This document shows, piece after piece, positions 1 through 5,070 of a DNA stretch of 5,070 bases (its first letter is position 1; every line of letters begins with the position of its first letter). The position numbers were made by a program, and so were the translations under genes. Below the pieces are notes generated by a model. It saw nothing but the letters and a program-made list of their open reading frames with translations. It was not told the origin of the DNA and did not search any database. The DNA comes from Gammaproteobacteria bacterium (GTDB lineage: Bacteria; Pseudomonadota; Gammaproteobacteria; Chromatiales; Chromatiaceae), in the NCBI GenBank assembly GCA_030621975.1, contig JAUXGQ010000190.1, forward strand, positions 1 through 5,070, given 5' to 3'.

Positions 1-66
1 GGGCTCCCCCTTAGCCTCCGGCTAAGGGGTGATTACGGGCGGACACTAGGAGGCTGTCCGAGAATA
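1..66. repeat. Left 66-bp perfect inverted-repeat arm
   Basis: This arm is exactly complementary to 192-257. It contains its own small hairpin (7-29) and, from position 50, the motif GAGGCTGTCCGAGAATA, which appears inverted at 192-208. Inward of 66 the match drops to imperfect, so the outer portion is better preserved than the core. Confidence 0.9.
7..29. repeat. 10-bp stem-loop inside left arm
   Basis: CCCCTTAGCC (7-16) pairs with GGCTAAGGGG (20-29) around a 3-base loop. The same hairpin is present inverted at 229-251. The stem resembles a terminator stem, but TGATTACGG follows it on the plus strand with no T tract, so intrinsic termination is not supported. Confidence 0.8.
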
Positions 67-191
67 GTATGCCTACCGCGGAAAAGCTGGATTTGGCCAG
101 ATTTCCCCATTATTTTCGTTAAATATGCCCAATATTCGCCTCAAATAATGAAAAAATCTGACTCAAATCAGCTTCCCCTCGCTACGGCCTA

Positions 192-257
192 TATTCTCGG
201 ACAGCCTCCTAGTGTCCGCCCGTAATCACCCCTTAGCCGGAGGCTAAGGGGGAGCCC
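192..257. repeat. Right 66-bp perfect inverted-repeat arm
   Basis: This is the exact reverse complement of 1-66. Position 258 (T) is the first base outside the arm on this side. The base that would pair with it lies left of the window, so 66 bp is a minimum arm length. Confidence 0.9.
229..251 (-). promoter_or_regulatory. 10-bp stem-loop downstream of leftward operon
   Basis: CCCCTTAGCC (229-238) pairs with GGCTAAGGGG (242-251). A transcript leaving the phosphatase gene leftward meets this hairpin about 28 nt after the stop codon. No U-rich tract follows in that direction, so it is not a classical intrinsic terminator. It may stabilise the mRNA 3' end or serve as a Rho-assisted stop. No other terminator was found between the stop codon and the element. 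Confidence 0.4.
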
Positions 258-278
258 TGTCCGATCCGGGCCGATATC

Positions 279-950
279 TCACTCTTTGATACTGATTGTC
301 GTTCTCAGCAGCCCGGGGATCTGCTTCACGGAGTCCGCCACCCCCAAAGGACCGTGGCGGGACAGGCGGTCGGCGGAATGGACCCCATAGCTCACTCCCA
401 GCATCCGGGTGCCGGCGTTGATCGCCATCTGCATGTCGTATTCGGTATCGCCGATCATCAGTGTGTCTTCCCGCTCAACCCCCAGCTCAACCATGAGTTG
501 CAGCAGCATCTCCGGGTGCGGTTTGGAGAAAGTCTCGTCGGAGCAGCGGGTAGCACGGAACATAGCGCCCAGACCAGTGTGCTCCAATGCCTGATTCAAT
601 CCCCGGCGCCCCTTTCCGGTGGCAACGGCGAGCAGATAACCGTCCGCATCCAGATCCACCAAGGTTTCCCGCACGCCCTCGAACAACCGGGATGGTGTCT
701 TGTTTTCGACCAGAAAGTGATGGCGATAACGCTCCCCGATCCCCCTGTTAAGGGTCTCATCGACCCCGGGGAAAAGGGTGCTCACGGCCTCACTGAGTCC
801 CAGGCCTATGATATTACGGATCCGGTCGTTCTCAGGCATGTCCAGACCCAGATCTCTGACCGCGGCACGCACACAGTCGACGATCCGGGCCTCGGAATCC
901 ATCAGCGTGCCATCCCAGTCGAAGACCAGCAGTTTAAACGGATTTTTCAT
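279..950 (-). CDS. HAD-IA family phosphatase, phosphoglycolate-phosphatase-like
   Basis: This is a 223-residue cytosolic hydrolase of the haloacid dehalogenase superfamily, subfamily IA. Motif I is FDWDGT, with nucleophile Asp11 and acid/base Asp13. Motif II is Thr111 in AVATGKG, motif III is Lys143 in SKPHPEM, and motif IV is GDTEYD with Asp168 and Asp172 for magnesium. Residues of about 18-90 fit the helical cap that sets substrate choice. All catalytic positions are present, so it should hydrolyse phosphate monoesters by an aspartyl-phosphate intermediate. The length is normal for Gph-like enzymes. The substrate cannot be fixed: phosphoglycolate is one option, and the copy next to rluC in related bacteria is usually left as a generic hydrolase. 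The ATG overlaps the rluC stop (ATGA), with GAAGAG just upstream, so it is probably made by translational coupling on the rluC mRNA. Confidence 0.92.
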   Translation of the reverse strand: MKNPFKLLVFDWDGTLMDSEARIVDCVRAAVRDLGLDMPENDRIRNIIGLGLSEAVSTLFPGVDETLNRGIGERYRHHFLVENKTPSRLFEGVRETLVDLDADGYLLAVATGKGRRGLNQALEHTGLGAMFRATRCSDETFSKPHPEMLLQLMVELGVEREDTLMIGDTEYDMQMAINAGTRMLGVSYGVHSADRLSRHGPLGVADSVKQIPGLLRTTISIKE

Positions 951-1900
951 CTCTTCAAGTCACTCAATAACCCTTCCAAGGCAGCATCCAGCGGTGCTTC
1001 CACCTGGATAGCCTGGTCCTCGTCGGGCCAGCGAAAGCGCAACACCCGGGCGTGCAGGAACATTCTTTTGAGACCCCGCTCTCGCATACCCCTGTTGGCC
1101 TGCTCGTCACCGTATTTGGGATCCCCGAGGATCGGCATGCCCAGATGGGCCGCGTGCACCCGAATCTGATGGGTACGACCGGTAAGCAGTTGCGCCTCGA
1201 CCAGGGTTGCGTCATCAAACCGTTCCAACCGTCGGAATCGGGTACGGGCCGGCTTACCCTGGGGATCGATGCGGACGATCCGCTCACCGCTGCGCAGGGT
1301 ATTTTTCCGCAGCGGCGCATCCACCTCCAGGGTTTTTTTGTCCCAACGTCCGGCCAGCAAGGCGAGATAGCGTTTATCTACCCCGTCCGTGCGCAACAGT
1401 TCGTGCAATATGCGCAAGGCGCTCCGTTTCCTGCTGATCATAAGACAACCGGAGGTCTCGCGGTCCAGCCGGTGAACCAGCTCAAGATGGTGCTCTTCGG
1501 GGCGCAAAATCCGCAACGCCTCGATCACGCCGAAGTTCAAGCCGCTCCCTCCGTGCACCGCCATGCCGGTCGGCTTGTTGATCACGAGAAACCGCGGGGT
1601 CTCCAGCAGGATCGCCCCGTCCAACCGGCGCAAAACCCTTTCGCCGGGACGTCCGGGGGCGGCCTTGGGTGCCAGCTGCACCGGCGGAACCCGGACCAGG
1701 TCACCGGGTTGCAGCCGGTAGCTGGCCTGGATGCGGCCCCGGTTAACCCGAACCTCGCCGCGCCGCAGGATACGGTAAACGAAACTGCGGGGCACCCCCT
1801 TGAGCAGGCCCATCAAATAGTTATCTATTCGCTGACCTCGATAGTCTTCATCTATTCTGATCCGCCGGACCGCATAGAAATTCTTTTGTGTTTCTGGCAT
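947..1900 (-). CDS. rluC: 23S rRNA pseudouridine synthase RluC
   Basis: This 317-residue enzyme belongs to the RluA family of pseudouridine synthases; E. coli RluC isomerises U955, U2504 and U2580 of 23S rRNA. An S4 RNA-binding domain occupies about residues 22-72 (QRIDNYLMGLLKGVPRSF, then YRILRRGEVRVN). The catalytic domain follows: NKPTGMAVHGGSG (109-121), HRLDRETSG with catalytic Asp146, GRTHQIRVH (241-249) and GDPKYG (259-264), closing with FLHA. The length is close to the roughly 319 residues of E. coli RluC, and the GVPRSFVYRILRRGEVRVN stretch favours RluC over RluA or RluD. The start is firm: an in-frame TAA lies directly before the ATG, and the N-terminus aligns with known RluC. No good Shine-Dalgarno sequence precedes it. 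The gene is divergent from rne and its stop overlaps the phosphatase start by 4 nt. Confidence 0.95.
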   Translation of the reverse strand: MPETQKNFYAVRRIRIDEDYRGQRIDNYLMGLLKGVPRSFVYRILRRGEVRVNRGRIQASYRLQPGDLVRVPPVQLAPKAAPGRPGERVLRRLDGAILLETPRFLVINKPTGMAVHGGSGLNFGVIEALRILRPEEHHLELVHRLDRETSGCLMISRKRSALRILHELLRTDGVDKRYLALLAGRWDKKTLEVDAPLRKNTLRSGERIVRIDPQGKPARTRFRRLERFDDATLVEAQLLTGRTHQIRVHAAHLGMPILGDPKYGDEQANRGMRERGLKRMFLHARVLRFRWPDEDQAIQVEAPLDAALEGLLSDLKR

Positions 1901-1909
1901 TTAGCGTAT

Positions 1910-1939
1910 ATTATCAGATTCGCTTATCGATTGATGCAA
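1910..1939 (-). promoter_or_regulatory. Candidate rluC-operon promoter
   Basis: Read on the minus strand, TTGCAT (1939-1934, 3 of 6 to the -35 consensus) and GATAAT (1915-1910, 5 of 6 to the -10 consensus) are separated by 18 bp. The predicted start near 1903 leaves only a few bases before the rluC ATG, which would make the message nearly leaderless, in line with the lack of a Shine-Dalgarno site. The -35 is weak, and another promoter further upstream is possible. Confidence 0.35.
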
Positions 1940-1942
1940 TCG
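1928..1942. repeat. Operator-like palindrome between divergent promoters
   Basis: CGATTG (1928-1933) and CAATCG (1937-1942) form a 6-bp dyad around ATG. It covers the candidate -35 elements of both divergent promoters, so a protein bound here could control both operons. No regulator family is recognised from the site, and a 6-bp dyad can occur by chance. Confidence 0.35.
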
Positions 1943-1959
1943 TTTAAGGCTGGTATATT
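1931..1959 (+). promoter_or_regulatory. Sigma70 extended -10 promoter for rne
   Basis: TTGATG (1931-1936, 4 of 6 to TTGACA) is followed after 17 bp by TATATT (1954-1959, 5 of 6 to TATAAT). TGG directly precedes the -10 (1951-1953), giving a TGn extended element. This is the best promoter-like match I found upstream of rne. Transcription would start near 1965-1967, about 570 nt before the rne ATG. It overlaps the minus-strand -35 candidate at 1934-1939. Confidence 0.6.
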
Positions 1960-1981
1960 CTTTCACGGTGAATTTTGTGGA

Positions 1982-2015
1982 CGATGGCCATTGGTCCCGC
2001 AGGACTGGGCCATCG
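1982..2015 (+). promoter_or_regulatory. 5'-proximal leader hairpin
   Basis: CGATGGCC (1982-1989) pairs fully with GGCCATCG (2008-2015). After a 2-base bulge, 1992-1997 pairs with 2002-2007 (two G-U pairs) around the loop CGCA. This gives about 14 pairs starting some 16 nt from the predicted 5' end. A 5' hairpin of this kind could limit 5'-end-dependent entry of RNase E. Confidence 0.6.
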
Positions 2016-2018
2016 ATC

Positions 2019-2068
2019 CTGAGGCGACCGGTTGCTGGATAGCGGATTAGGCGTCCGTTATCCCTCAG
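2019..2068 (+). promoter_or_regulatory. Two-tier leader hairpin with asymmetric internal loop
   Basis: The inner stem pairs 2037-2046 with 2054-2063 (10 pairs, one G-U) around the 7-base loop TTAGGCG. The outer stem pairs CTGAG (2019-2023) with CTCAG (2064-2068). The tiers are separated by a one-sided internal loop of 13 bases (2024-2036). It is a candidate counterpart of an RNase E sensor stem-loop, by position and architecture only. Confidence 0.55.
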
Positions 2069-2236
2069 CCCGGTTCGGCAAATAGAGCGTAAACGCAGAG
2101 CCCGGACGGCGCCCGCTCGTGATCCCTTCGATCATAAGCGAATGGTTTATCAATCTTAAGGACCCGGAACCAAACGACGCTGATCCGCCTTTCTGCTGCA
2201 CGCCCAGCCCAAGCCGGCCGGGAACCGAATCTTAGT

Positions 2237-2258
2237 ACCGTCTGCGGACGGTTGTTTT
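2237..2258 (+). terminator. Weak intrinsic terminator or attenuator in rne leader
   Basis: ACCGTC (2237-2242) pairs with GACGGT (2247-2252) around the tetraloop TGCG, followed by TGTTTT (2253-2258). The layout is that of a Rho-independent terminator, though the stem is only 6 bp and the T tract is broken by a G. If active it would stop some transcripts about 290 nt into the leader, before rne is reached, and release a short leader RNA. Confidence 0.4.
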
Positions 2259-2300
2259 AAACGACGTAGACACTGCGCGCGCGAGCCAGTTTCAGAACTC

Positions 2301-2329
2301 CGGCTGAGGAGAACATTGCTTCTCGGCCG
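2301..2329 (+). promoter_or_regulatory. Leader hairpin containing a GAGGAG sequence
   Basis: CGGCT (2301-2305) pairs with GGCCG (2325-2329, one G-U), and GAGAA (2309-2313) pairs with TTCTC (2320-2324). A 3-base bulge separates the two stems and the loop is CATTGC. The left arm contains the Shine-Dalgarno-like GAGGAG (2306-2311), partly hidden in the stem. Confidence 0.45.
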
Positions 2330-2400
2330 TGGACAGGACTCGGTCAAGACCGTGCAACCGACGGCTTTGTCCCGACCTGTTCCGGGCAAGACCGATAGAC

Positions 2401-2430
2401 CAGGCGCTCACTAGACTGACGCGCTGCCTG
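2401..2430 (+). promoter_or_regulatory. Leader hairpin, middle segment
   Basis: CAGGC (2401-2405) pairs with GCCTG (2426-2430). GC (2406-2407) pairs with GC (2423-2424) across a bulged T, and TCA (2408-2410) can pair with TGA (2417-2419). It is moderately strong and no specific role is recognised. Confidence 0.4.
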
Positions 2431-2442
2431 CCCGTTCTGTCC

Positions 2443-2504
2443 GAAAAAGCCGGAATACCGGGCCGCTGACCCCAGCTTACGGCCTGATCCCCTCCGGTTT
2501 TTTC
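2443..2504 (+). promoter_or_regulatory. A/U-tract-closed compound hairpin before rne start
   Basis: GAAAAAGCCGG (2443-2453) pairs with CCGGTTTTTTC (2494-2504), giving 11 pairs with one G-U. Enclosed is a second hairpin, GGCCG (2461-2465) with CGGCC (2480-2484), extended by CTG/CAG (2466-2468 with 2473-2475). An alternative stem GCCTGA/TCAGGC (2482-2487 with 2503-2508) competes with both helices, so the region could switch folds. A stem followed by a run of six T also resembles a terminator. The A/U-rich single strand exposed when the helix opens is the kind of site RNase E cuts. Confidence 0.5.
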
Positions 2505-2507
2505 AGG

Positions 2508-2524
2508 CTCGGCGCTGCGCCGAG
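2508..2524 (+). promoter_or_regulatory. Hairpin against the rne ribosome binding site
   Basis: CTCGGCG (2508-2514) pairs with CGCCGAG (2518-2524) around a 3-base loop, ending 9 nt before the rne ATG. The only Shine-Dalgarno-like bases, GAGAGA (2522-2527), lie half inside the right arm. Translation of rne is therefore expected to depend on opening this stem. Site and stem are seen directly; the control role is inferred. Confidence 0.55.
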
Positions 2525-2533
2525 AGACACGAC

Positions 2534-5070
2534 ATGAAAAGAATGCTGATTAACGCAACTCAGCCAGAAGAGTTGCGGGTGGCCATCGTGGATGGTCAGA
2601 AGCTTTTTAATCTGGATATCGAAACCCCTGGACGGGAACAGAAAAAGTCCAACATCTACAAGGGCAAGATCACCCGGGTCGAGCCCAGTCTGGAAGCCGC
2701 GTTCATCGACTATGGCGCCGAGCGCCACGGCTTCCTGCCCCTCAAAGAAACCTCCCGCAGTTACTTTAGCGAGGAAGCCAGCCAGGCCCCCGGACGCACC
2801 AGCATCAAAGACGCGCTCAAGGAGGGACAGGAGGTGGTGGTACAGATCGAAAAGGAGGAGCGGGGCAGCAAAGGGGCCGCGCTGACCACCTTCATCTCCC
2901 TGGCTGGCCGCTATCTCGTGGCCATGCCCAATAATCCTCGGGCCGGCGGTGTCTCGCGGCGCATCGAAGGCCAGGACCGGGCCGAACTGCGGGAGGCCCT
3001 AAGCAAGCTCGAGATCCCGGAGTCCATGGGCCTGATCGTACGCACCGCGGGTGTGGGCAAGAACGTGGAGGAACTGCAATGGGATCTCGACTACCTCAAT
3101 CAGCTCTGGAGCGCCATCGAGACCTCGGCCCAGGAAAAATCGGCCCCTTTCCTGATCTACCAGGAAAGCAACGTCATCATCCGTTCCATCCGCGACTACC
3201 TGCGAGCGGATATCGCTGAGATCATCATCGATCACAAACAGGTCTACGAGGAGGCCTGCGACTTTATTCGTCAGGTGATGCCCCGCTACCTGAAAAAGAT
3301 TCGCCACTACGATAGCGACATCCCTCTGTTTACCCGTTTTCAGATAGAAACCCAGATAGAAACCGCGTTTCAGCGTCAGATCCGCCTTCCCTCGGGGGGC
3401 GCTATCGTCATCGATCATACCGAAGCCCTGACCTCCATCGACATCAATTCCGCCAAGGCGACCAAGGGCGGCGACATCGAGGAAACCGCGCTCAGCACCA
3501 ATCTGGAAGCCGCCGATGAGGTCGCCCGCCAGCTGCGCCTGCGCGACCTCGGCGGCCTGTTGGTGATCGATTTCATCGATATGTCACCGACCCGCAACCA
3601 GCGCGAGGTGGAAACCCGGCTCAAAGAGGCCCTGAAAGAAGACCGGGCGCGGGTGCAGGTCGGACGCATATCGCGCTTCGGGCTGCTGGAGATGTCACGC
3701 CAGCGCCTGCGGCCCTCGCTCGGGGAATCCAGTCAGCTGGTCTGTCCCCGCTGCAGCGGCCAGGGCACGGTTCGCAGTGTGGAATCCCTGGCACTTGCCG
3801 TGCTGCGCATCATCGAAGAGCAGGCCATGAAGGAGAACACCGGCCGCATCCTTTCGCAGCTGCCGGTGGATGTAGCCACTTACCTCCTCAACGAGAAGCG
3901 CCGTACCATCCATGACATCGAGAAGCGCCAGGGGGTGGCGGTTATTCTGGTGCCCAACCCGAACCTGGAAACGCCGAACTACACGGTGGAAAGGATGCGC
4001 ACCCATGAACTGCCCAAGACATCGGATGGCATCTCCAGCTACCAGATGACCGCTGAGCCCGAGCAAGCGGTCTCCGAGTTCGGCCAGGCGCCGAGGCCCA
4101 GAGCGCAGGAACCCGCCGTGCAGCGCATCACGCCGGCGACCCCCGCACCCCAGCCGCTCCCGGCAACCCCGGAGGCACCCGCCGCCCCCCACGGCGGATT
4201 CATGCGGCGCTTCTGGAGCAATATGTTCACGCCCAGGACCGCCCCTGCCGCTGAGTCCGGAGAACCGGAACCGGATGATAAGCCGACAGAACAGGCACGG
4301 GACACCGGTAGACGAACCGGCGCCGCCAGCGGCCAGGCCCGATCGGGGGGCGGGCGCCGACAGGGCGCGGCGGCCGGCCGCAGCGGCGGCTCCAGGGGCG
4401 AGAGCGGCAGACAGCCGGGCAGAGCGCGGCAAAGGGCCGCGGATAACAGCGCTGAAAAGCGCAGAGCCCAAAGACCGACAGAATCCGGCCAACAGACCCC
4501 GGAATCAGACGGAGCTAAACAGGCGGAATCCGACAAGCGTCAACCTGGCGCCCGCGCCAGTCAGAAAGCAGCGGGGCCGACGCAACAAGCAACGGCCGGG
4601 GAAGCCGCCACAGCGGAGGCTGGCAGCGGCCCTTCCAAGCGAACCGGCAGTTCCCGCCGCGGGCGTCGCGGTGGGCGTCGCCGCCGCCCGGGGAGCGGCA
4701 AATCGGATCCGCAGGCCACGGGCAACCAGGGGGAAGACGCGCCGGCTGCGAACCCACAACCGCCGCAGCAGCAAACGGCGTCCGAACAGTCAACCGCCGT
4801 CCAGGAGAAATCCGAACGGCCGCCGGAGCGAGCGGCGCAAGTAGAAACGCCGGACAAACGCGGCACCCGGTCCGCGGCGCCGGCCACGGATACAGAGGGC
4901 AAACAAAACTCGCCAGCCAGACCACGGCAAGCCTCCGAGGTTGATCGACCTCCCGTGAATCCTGAACCTGAAGCAGCAAAACCCGGCCCCCCTGCTCCGG
5001 CGTCCGAACGCCCGGCACCACTGGAGGGACAGGACAGGAGTCCGGAGAAGAAAGCCACCGCGTCAGAGCA
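2534..5070 (+). CDS. rne: Ribonuclease E, 3' end beyond window
   Basis: This is the essential endoribonuclease of mRNA decay and rRNA/tRNA processing. The first 845 codons are open, plus two bases of the next. Domains follow E. coli RNase E: S1 at about 36-118 (GKITRVEPSLEAAFIDYGAERHGFLPL), the 5'-sensor pocket with Arg170 and Thr171 (IVRTAGVGK), a DNase I-like catalytic domain with metal ligands Asp303 (IDINS) and Asp346 (IDFIDM) plus Asn305, the zinc-link CPRCSG with Cys404 and Cys407, and the small domain to about 530. The amphipathic GGFMRRFWSNMF (554-565) sits where E. coli has its membrane-targeting helix, so inner-membrane tethering is likely. The rest is disordered and rich in Ala, Pro, Gln and Glu, with Arg-rich patches at 593-634 and 708-718, probably RNA-binding. 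Degradosome partner sites were not recognised. The N-terminus MKRMLINAT matches the family exactly. Confidence 0.97.
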   Translation, partial: MKRMLINATQPEELRVAIVDGQKLFNLDIETPGREQKKSNIYKGKITRVEPSLEAAFIDYGAERHGFLPLKETSRSYFSEEASQAPGRTSIKDALKEGQEVVVQIEKEERGSKGAALTTFISLAGRYLVAMPNNPRAGGVSRRIEGQDRAELREALSKLEIPESMGLIVRTAGVGKNVEELQWDLDYLNQLWSAIETSAQEKSAPFLIYQESNVIIRSIRDYLRADIAEIIIDHKQVYEEACDFIRQVMPRYLKKIRHYDSDIPLFTRFQIETQIETAFQRQIRLPSGGAIVIDHTEALTSIDINSAKATKGGDIEETALSTNLEAADEVARQLRLRDLGGLLVIDFIDMSPTRNQREVETRLKEALKEDRARVQVGRISRFGLLEMSRQRLRPSLGESSQLVCPRCSGQGTVRSVESLALAVLRIIEEQAMKENTGRILSQLPVDVATYLLNEKRRTIHDIEKRQGVAVILVPNPNLETPNYTVERMRTHELPKTSDGISSYQMTAEPEQAVSEFGQAPRPRAQEPAVQRITPATPAPQPLPATPEAPAAPHGGFMRRFWSNMFTPRTAPAAESGEPEPDDKPTEQARDTGRRTGAASGQARSGGGRRQGAAAGRSGGSRGESGRQPGRARQRAADNSAEKRRAQRPTESGQQTPESDGAKQAESDKRQPGARASQKAAGPTQQATAGEAATAEAGSGPSKRTGSSRRGRRGGRRRRPGSGKSDPQATGNQGEDAPAANPQPPQQQTASEQSTAVQEKSERPPERAAQVETPDKRGTRSAAPATDTEGKQNSPARPRQASEVDRPPVNPEPEAAKPGPPAPASERPAPLEGQDRSPEKKATASE

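Larger units (their letters stand above)
1..257. mobile_element. Giant palindromic repeat, MITE-like element
   Basis: Bases 1-66 are the exact reverse complement of 192-257 (checked base by base; axis at 129). The symmetry continues imperfectly inward: 67-116 matches the reverse complement of about 142-191 with scattered mismatches and small gaps, and the centre closes as AATAT (122-126), a 5-base loop and ATATT (132-136). The whole segment can therefore fold as a single hairpin. The core (about 100-165) is AT-rich, unlike the GC-rich genes beside it, and contains no credible ORF. A short, non-coding, AT-rich element with long terminal inverted repeats fits a MITE mobilised by a transposase elsewhere. 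The transposase family is not recognised. The left arm starts at the window edge, so the element may extend further left and outer target duplications cannot be checked. It lies 21 bp past the stop codon of the phosphatase gene and could act as a 3' mRNA barrier. Confidence 0.75.
1966..2533 (+). promoter_or_regulatory. Long structured 5' leader of rne mRNA
   Basis: About 570 nt separate the predicted transcription start from the rne ATG, with no convincing gene between. The region is rich in strong hairpins: 1982-2015, 2019-2068, 2237-2252, 2301-2329, 2401-2430, 2443-2504 and 2508-2524. In E. coli the rne mRNA also has a long leader (about 361 nt) whose stem-loops let RNase E bind and cleave its own message, giving feedback control. 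The position, length and fold density here fit the same role. Whether any hairpin is homologous to the E. coli sensor stem-loop hp2 cannot be decided by eye. No typical riboswitch aptamer was recognised. Confidence 0.65.

Noticed and set aside
1..257. CRISPR, tRNA or integrase attachment site in the repeat region
   Set aside because: There is one inverted pair and no array of direct repeats with spacers. No tRNA cloverleaf or integrase gene is present.
354..1169. 271-codon plus-strand ORF opposite the phosphatase and rluC
   Set aside because: It spans the antisense of two real genes and their overlap junction, with no family features. It is a shadow of GC-biased codon use.
1052..2050. 332-codon plus-strand ORF opposite rluC
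   Set aside because: It lies antisense to a fully conserved RluC and runs past it into the divergent promoter region. Its translation has no recognisable domain and is low-complexity, as expected for a GC-rich shadow frame.
2331..2460. Possible RNase P RNA or other known structured RNA in the leader
   Set aside because: The local stems looked suggestive, but the conserved RNase P core sequences were not found, and the position fits an rne leader.
2156..2728. Two short minus-strand ORFs (2156-2389 and 2477-2728) in and beside the rne leader
   Set aside because: Neither has a recognised domain. One overlaps the rne start, and the underlying sequence is better explained as structured leader.
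4275..4844. 189-codon plus-strand ORF inside rne
   Set aside because: This is an out-of-frame reading of the disordered RNase E region. The rne frame is continuous throughout, so there is no frameshift and no separate gene.
3695..5058. Several long minus-strand ORFs opposite the 3' part of rne
   Set aside because: The translations are Ala/Gly/Pro/Arg/Ser-rich with no motifs, and the opposite strand is continuous RNase E. Such frames stay open because GC-rich DNA has few stop codons.

Overview
This window is a chromosomal segment of a GC-rich gammaproteobacterium. The best evidence is a divergent rne / rluC arrangement, with an RNase E catalytic half that is almost residue-for-residue collinear with the Escherichia coli enzyme (catalytic Asp303 and Asp346 and zinc-link Cys404 and Cys407 fall at the same numbers). 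A HAD phosphatase gene directly after rluC is an order I recall from Pseudomonas and relatives rather than from E. coli, so a non-enteric gammaproteobacterium is likely. The genus cannot be read from this window.

Layout: positions 1-257 are one large palindromic repeat with 66-bp perfect arms, an AT-rich core and no coding capacity. It looks like a MITE-type non-autonomous element, possibly nested in an older palindrome, and it lies 21 bp past the end of the leftward operon. Positions 279-950 (minus) encode a HAD-IA phosphatase of the phosphoglycolate-phosphatase type. Positions 947-1900 (minus) encode the 23S rRNA pseudouridine synthase RluC. The two overlap by an ATGA junction and probably form one translationally coupled operon. 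Positions 1901-2533 are a 633-bp divergent regulatory region. It holds a good sigma70 promoter with an extended -10 for rne, a weaker promoter candidate for rluC that shares the -35 zone, and an rne leader of about 570 nt folded into several strong hairpins. One hairpin is terminator-like and another lies against the rne ribosome binding site. Positions 2534-5070 (plus) are rne, complete at its 5' end and running off the window after 845 codons, within the disordered C-terminal half.

The genes share an RNA theme: RNase E processes and degrades RNA, including rRNA precursors, and RluC modifies 23S rRNA. The long structured leader fits the known autoregulation of rne, in which RNase E cuts its own 5' UTR. 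No phage, CRISPR, tRNA, rRNA or defence gene was seen. The least conventional parts are the 257-bp palindrome and the rne leader.
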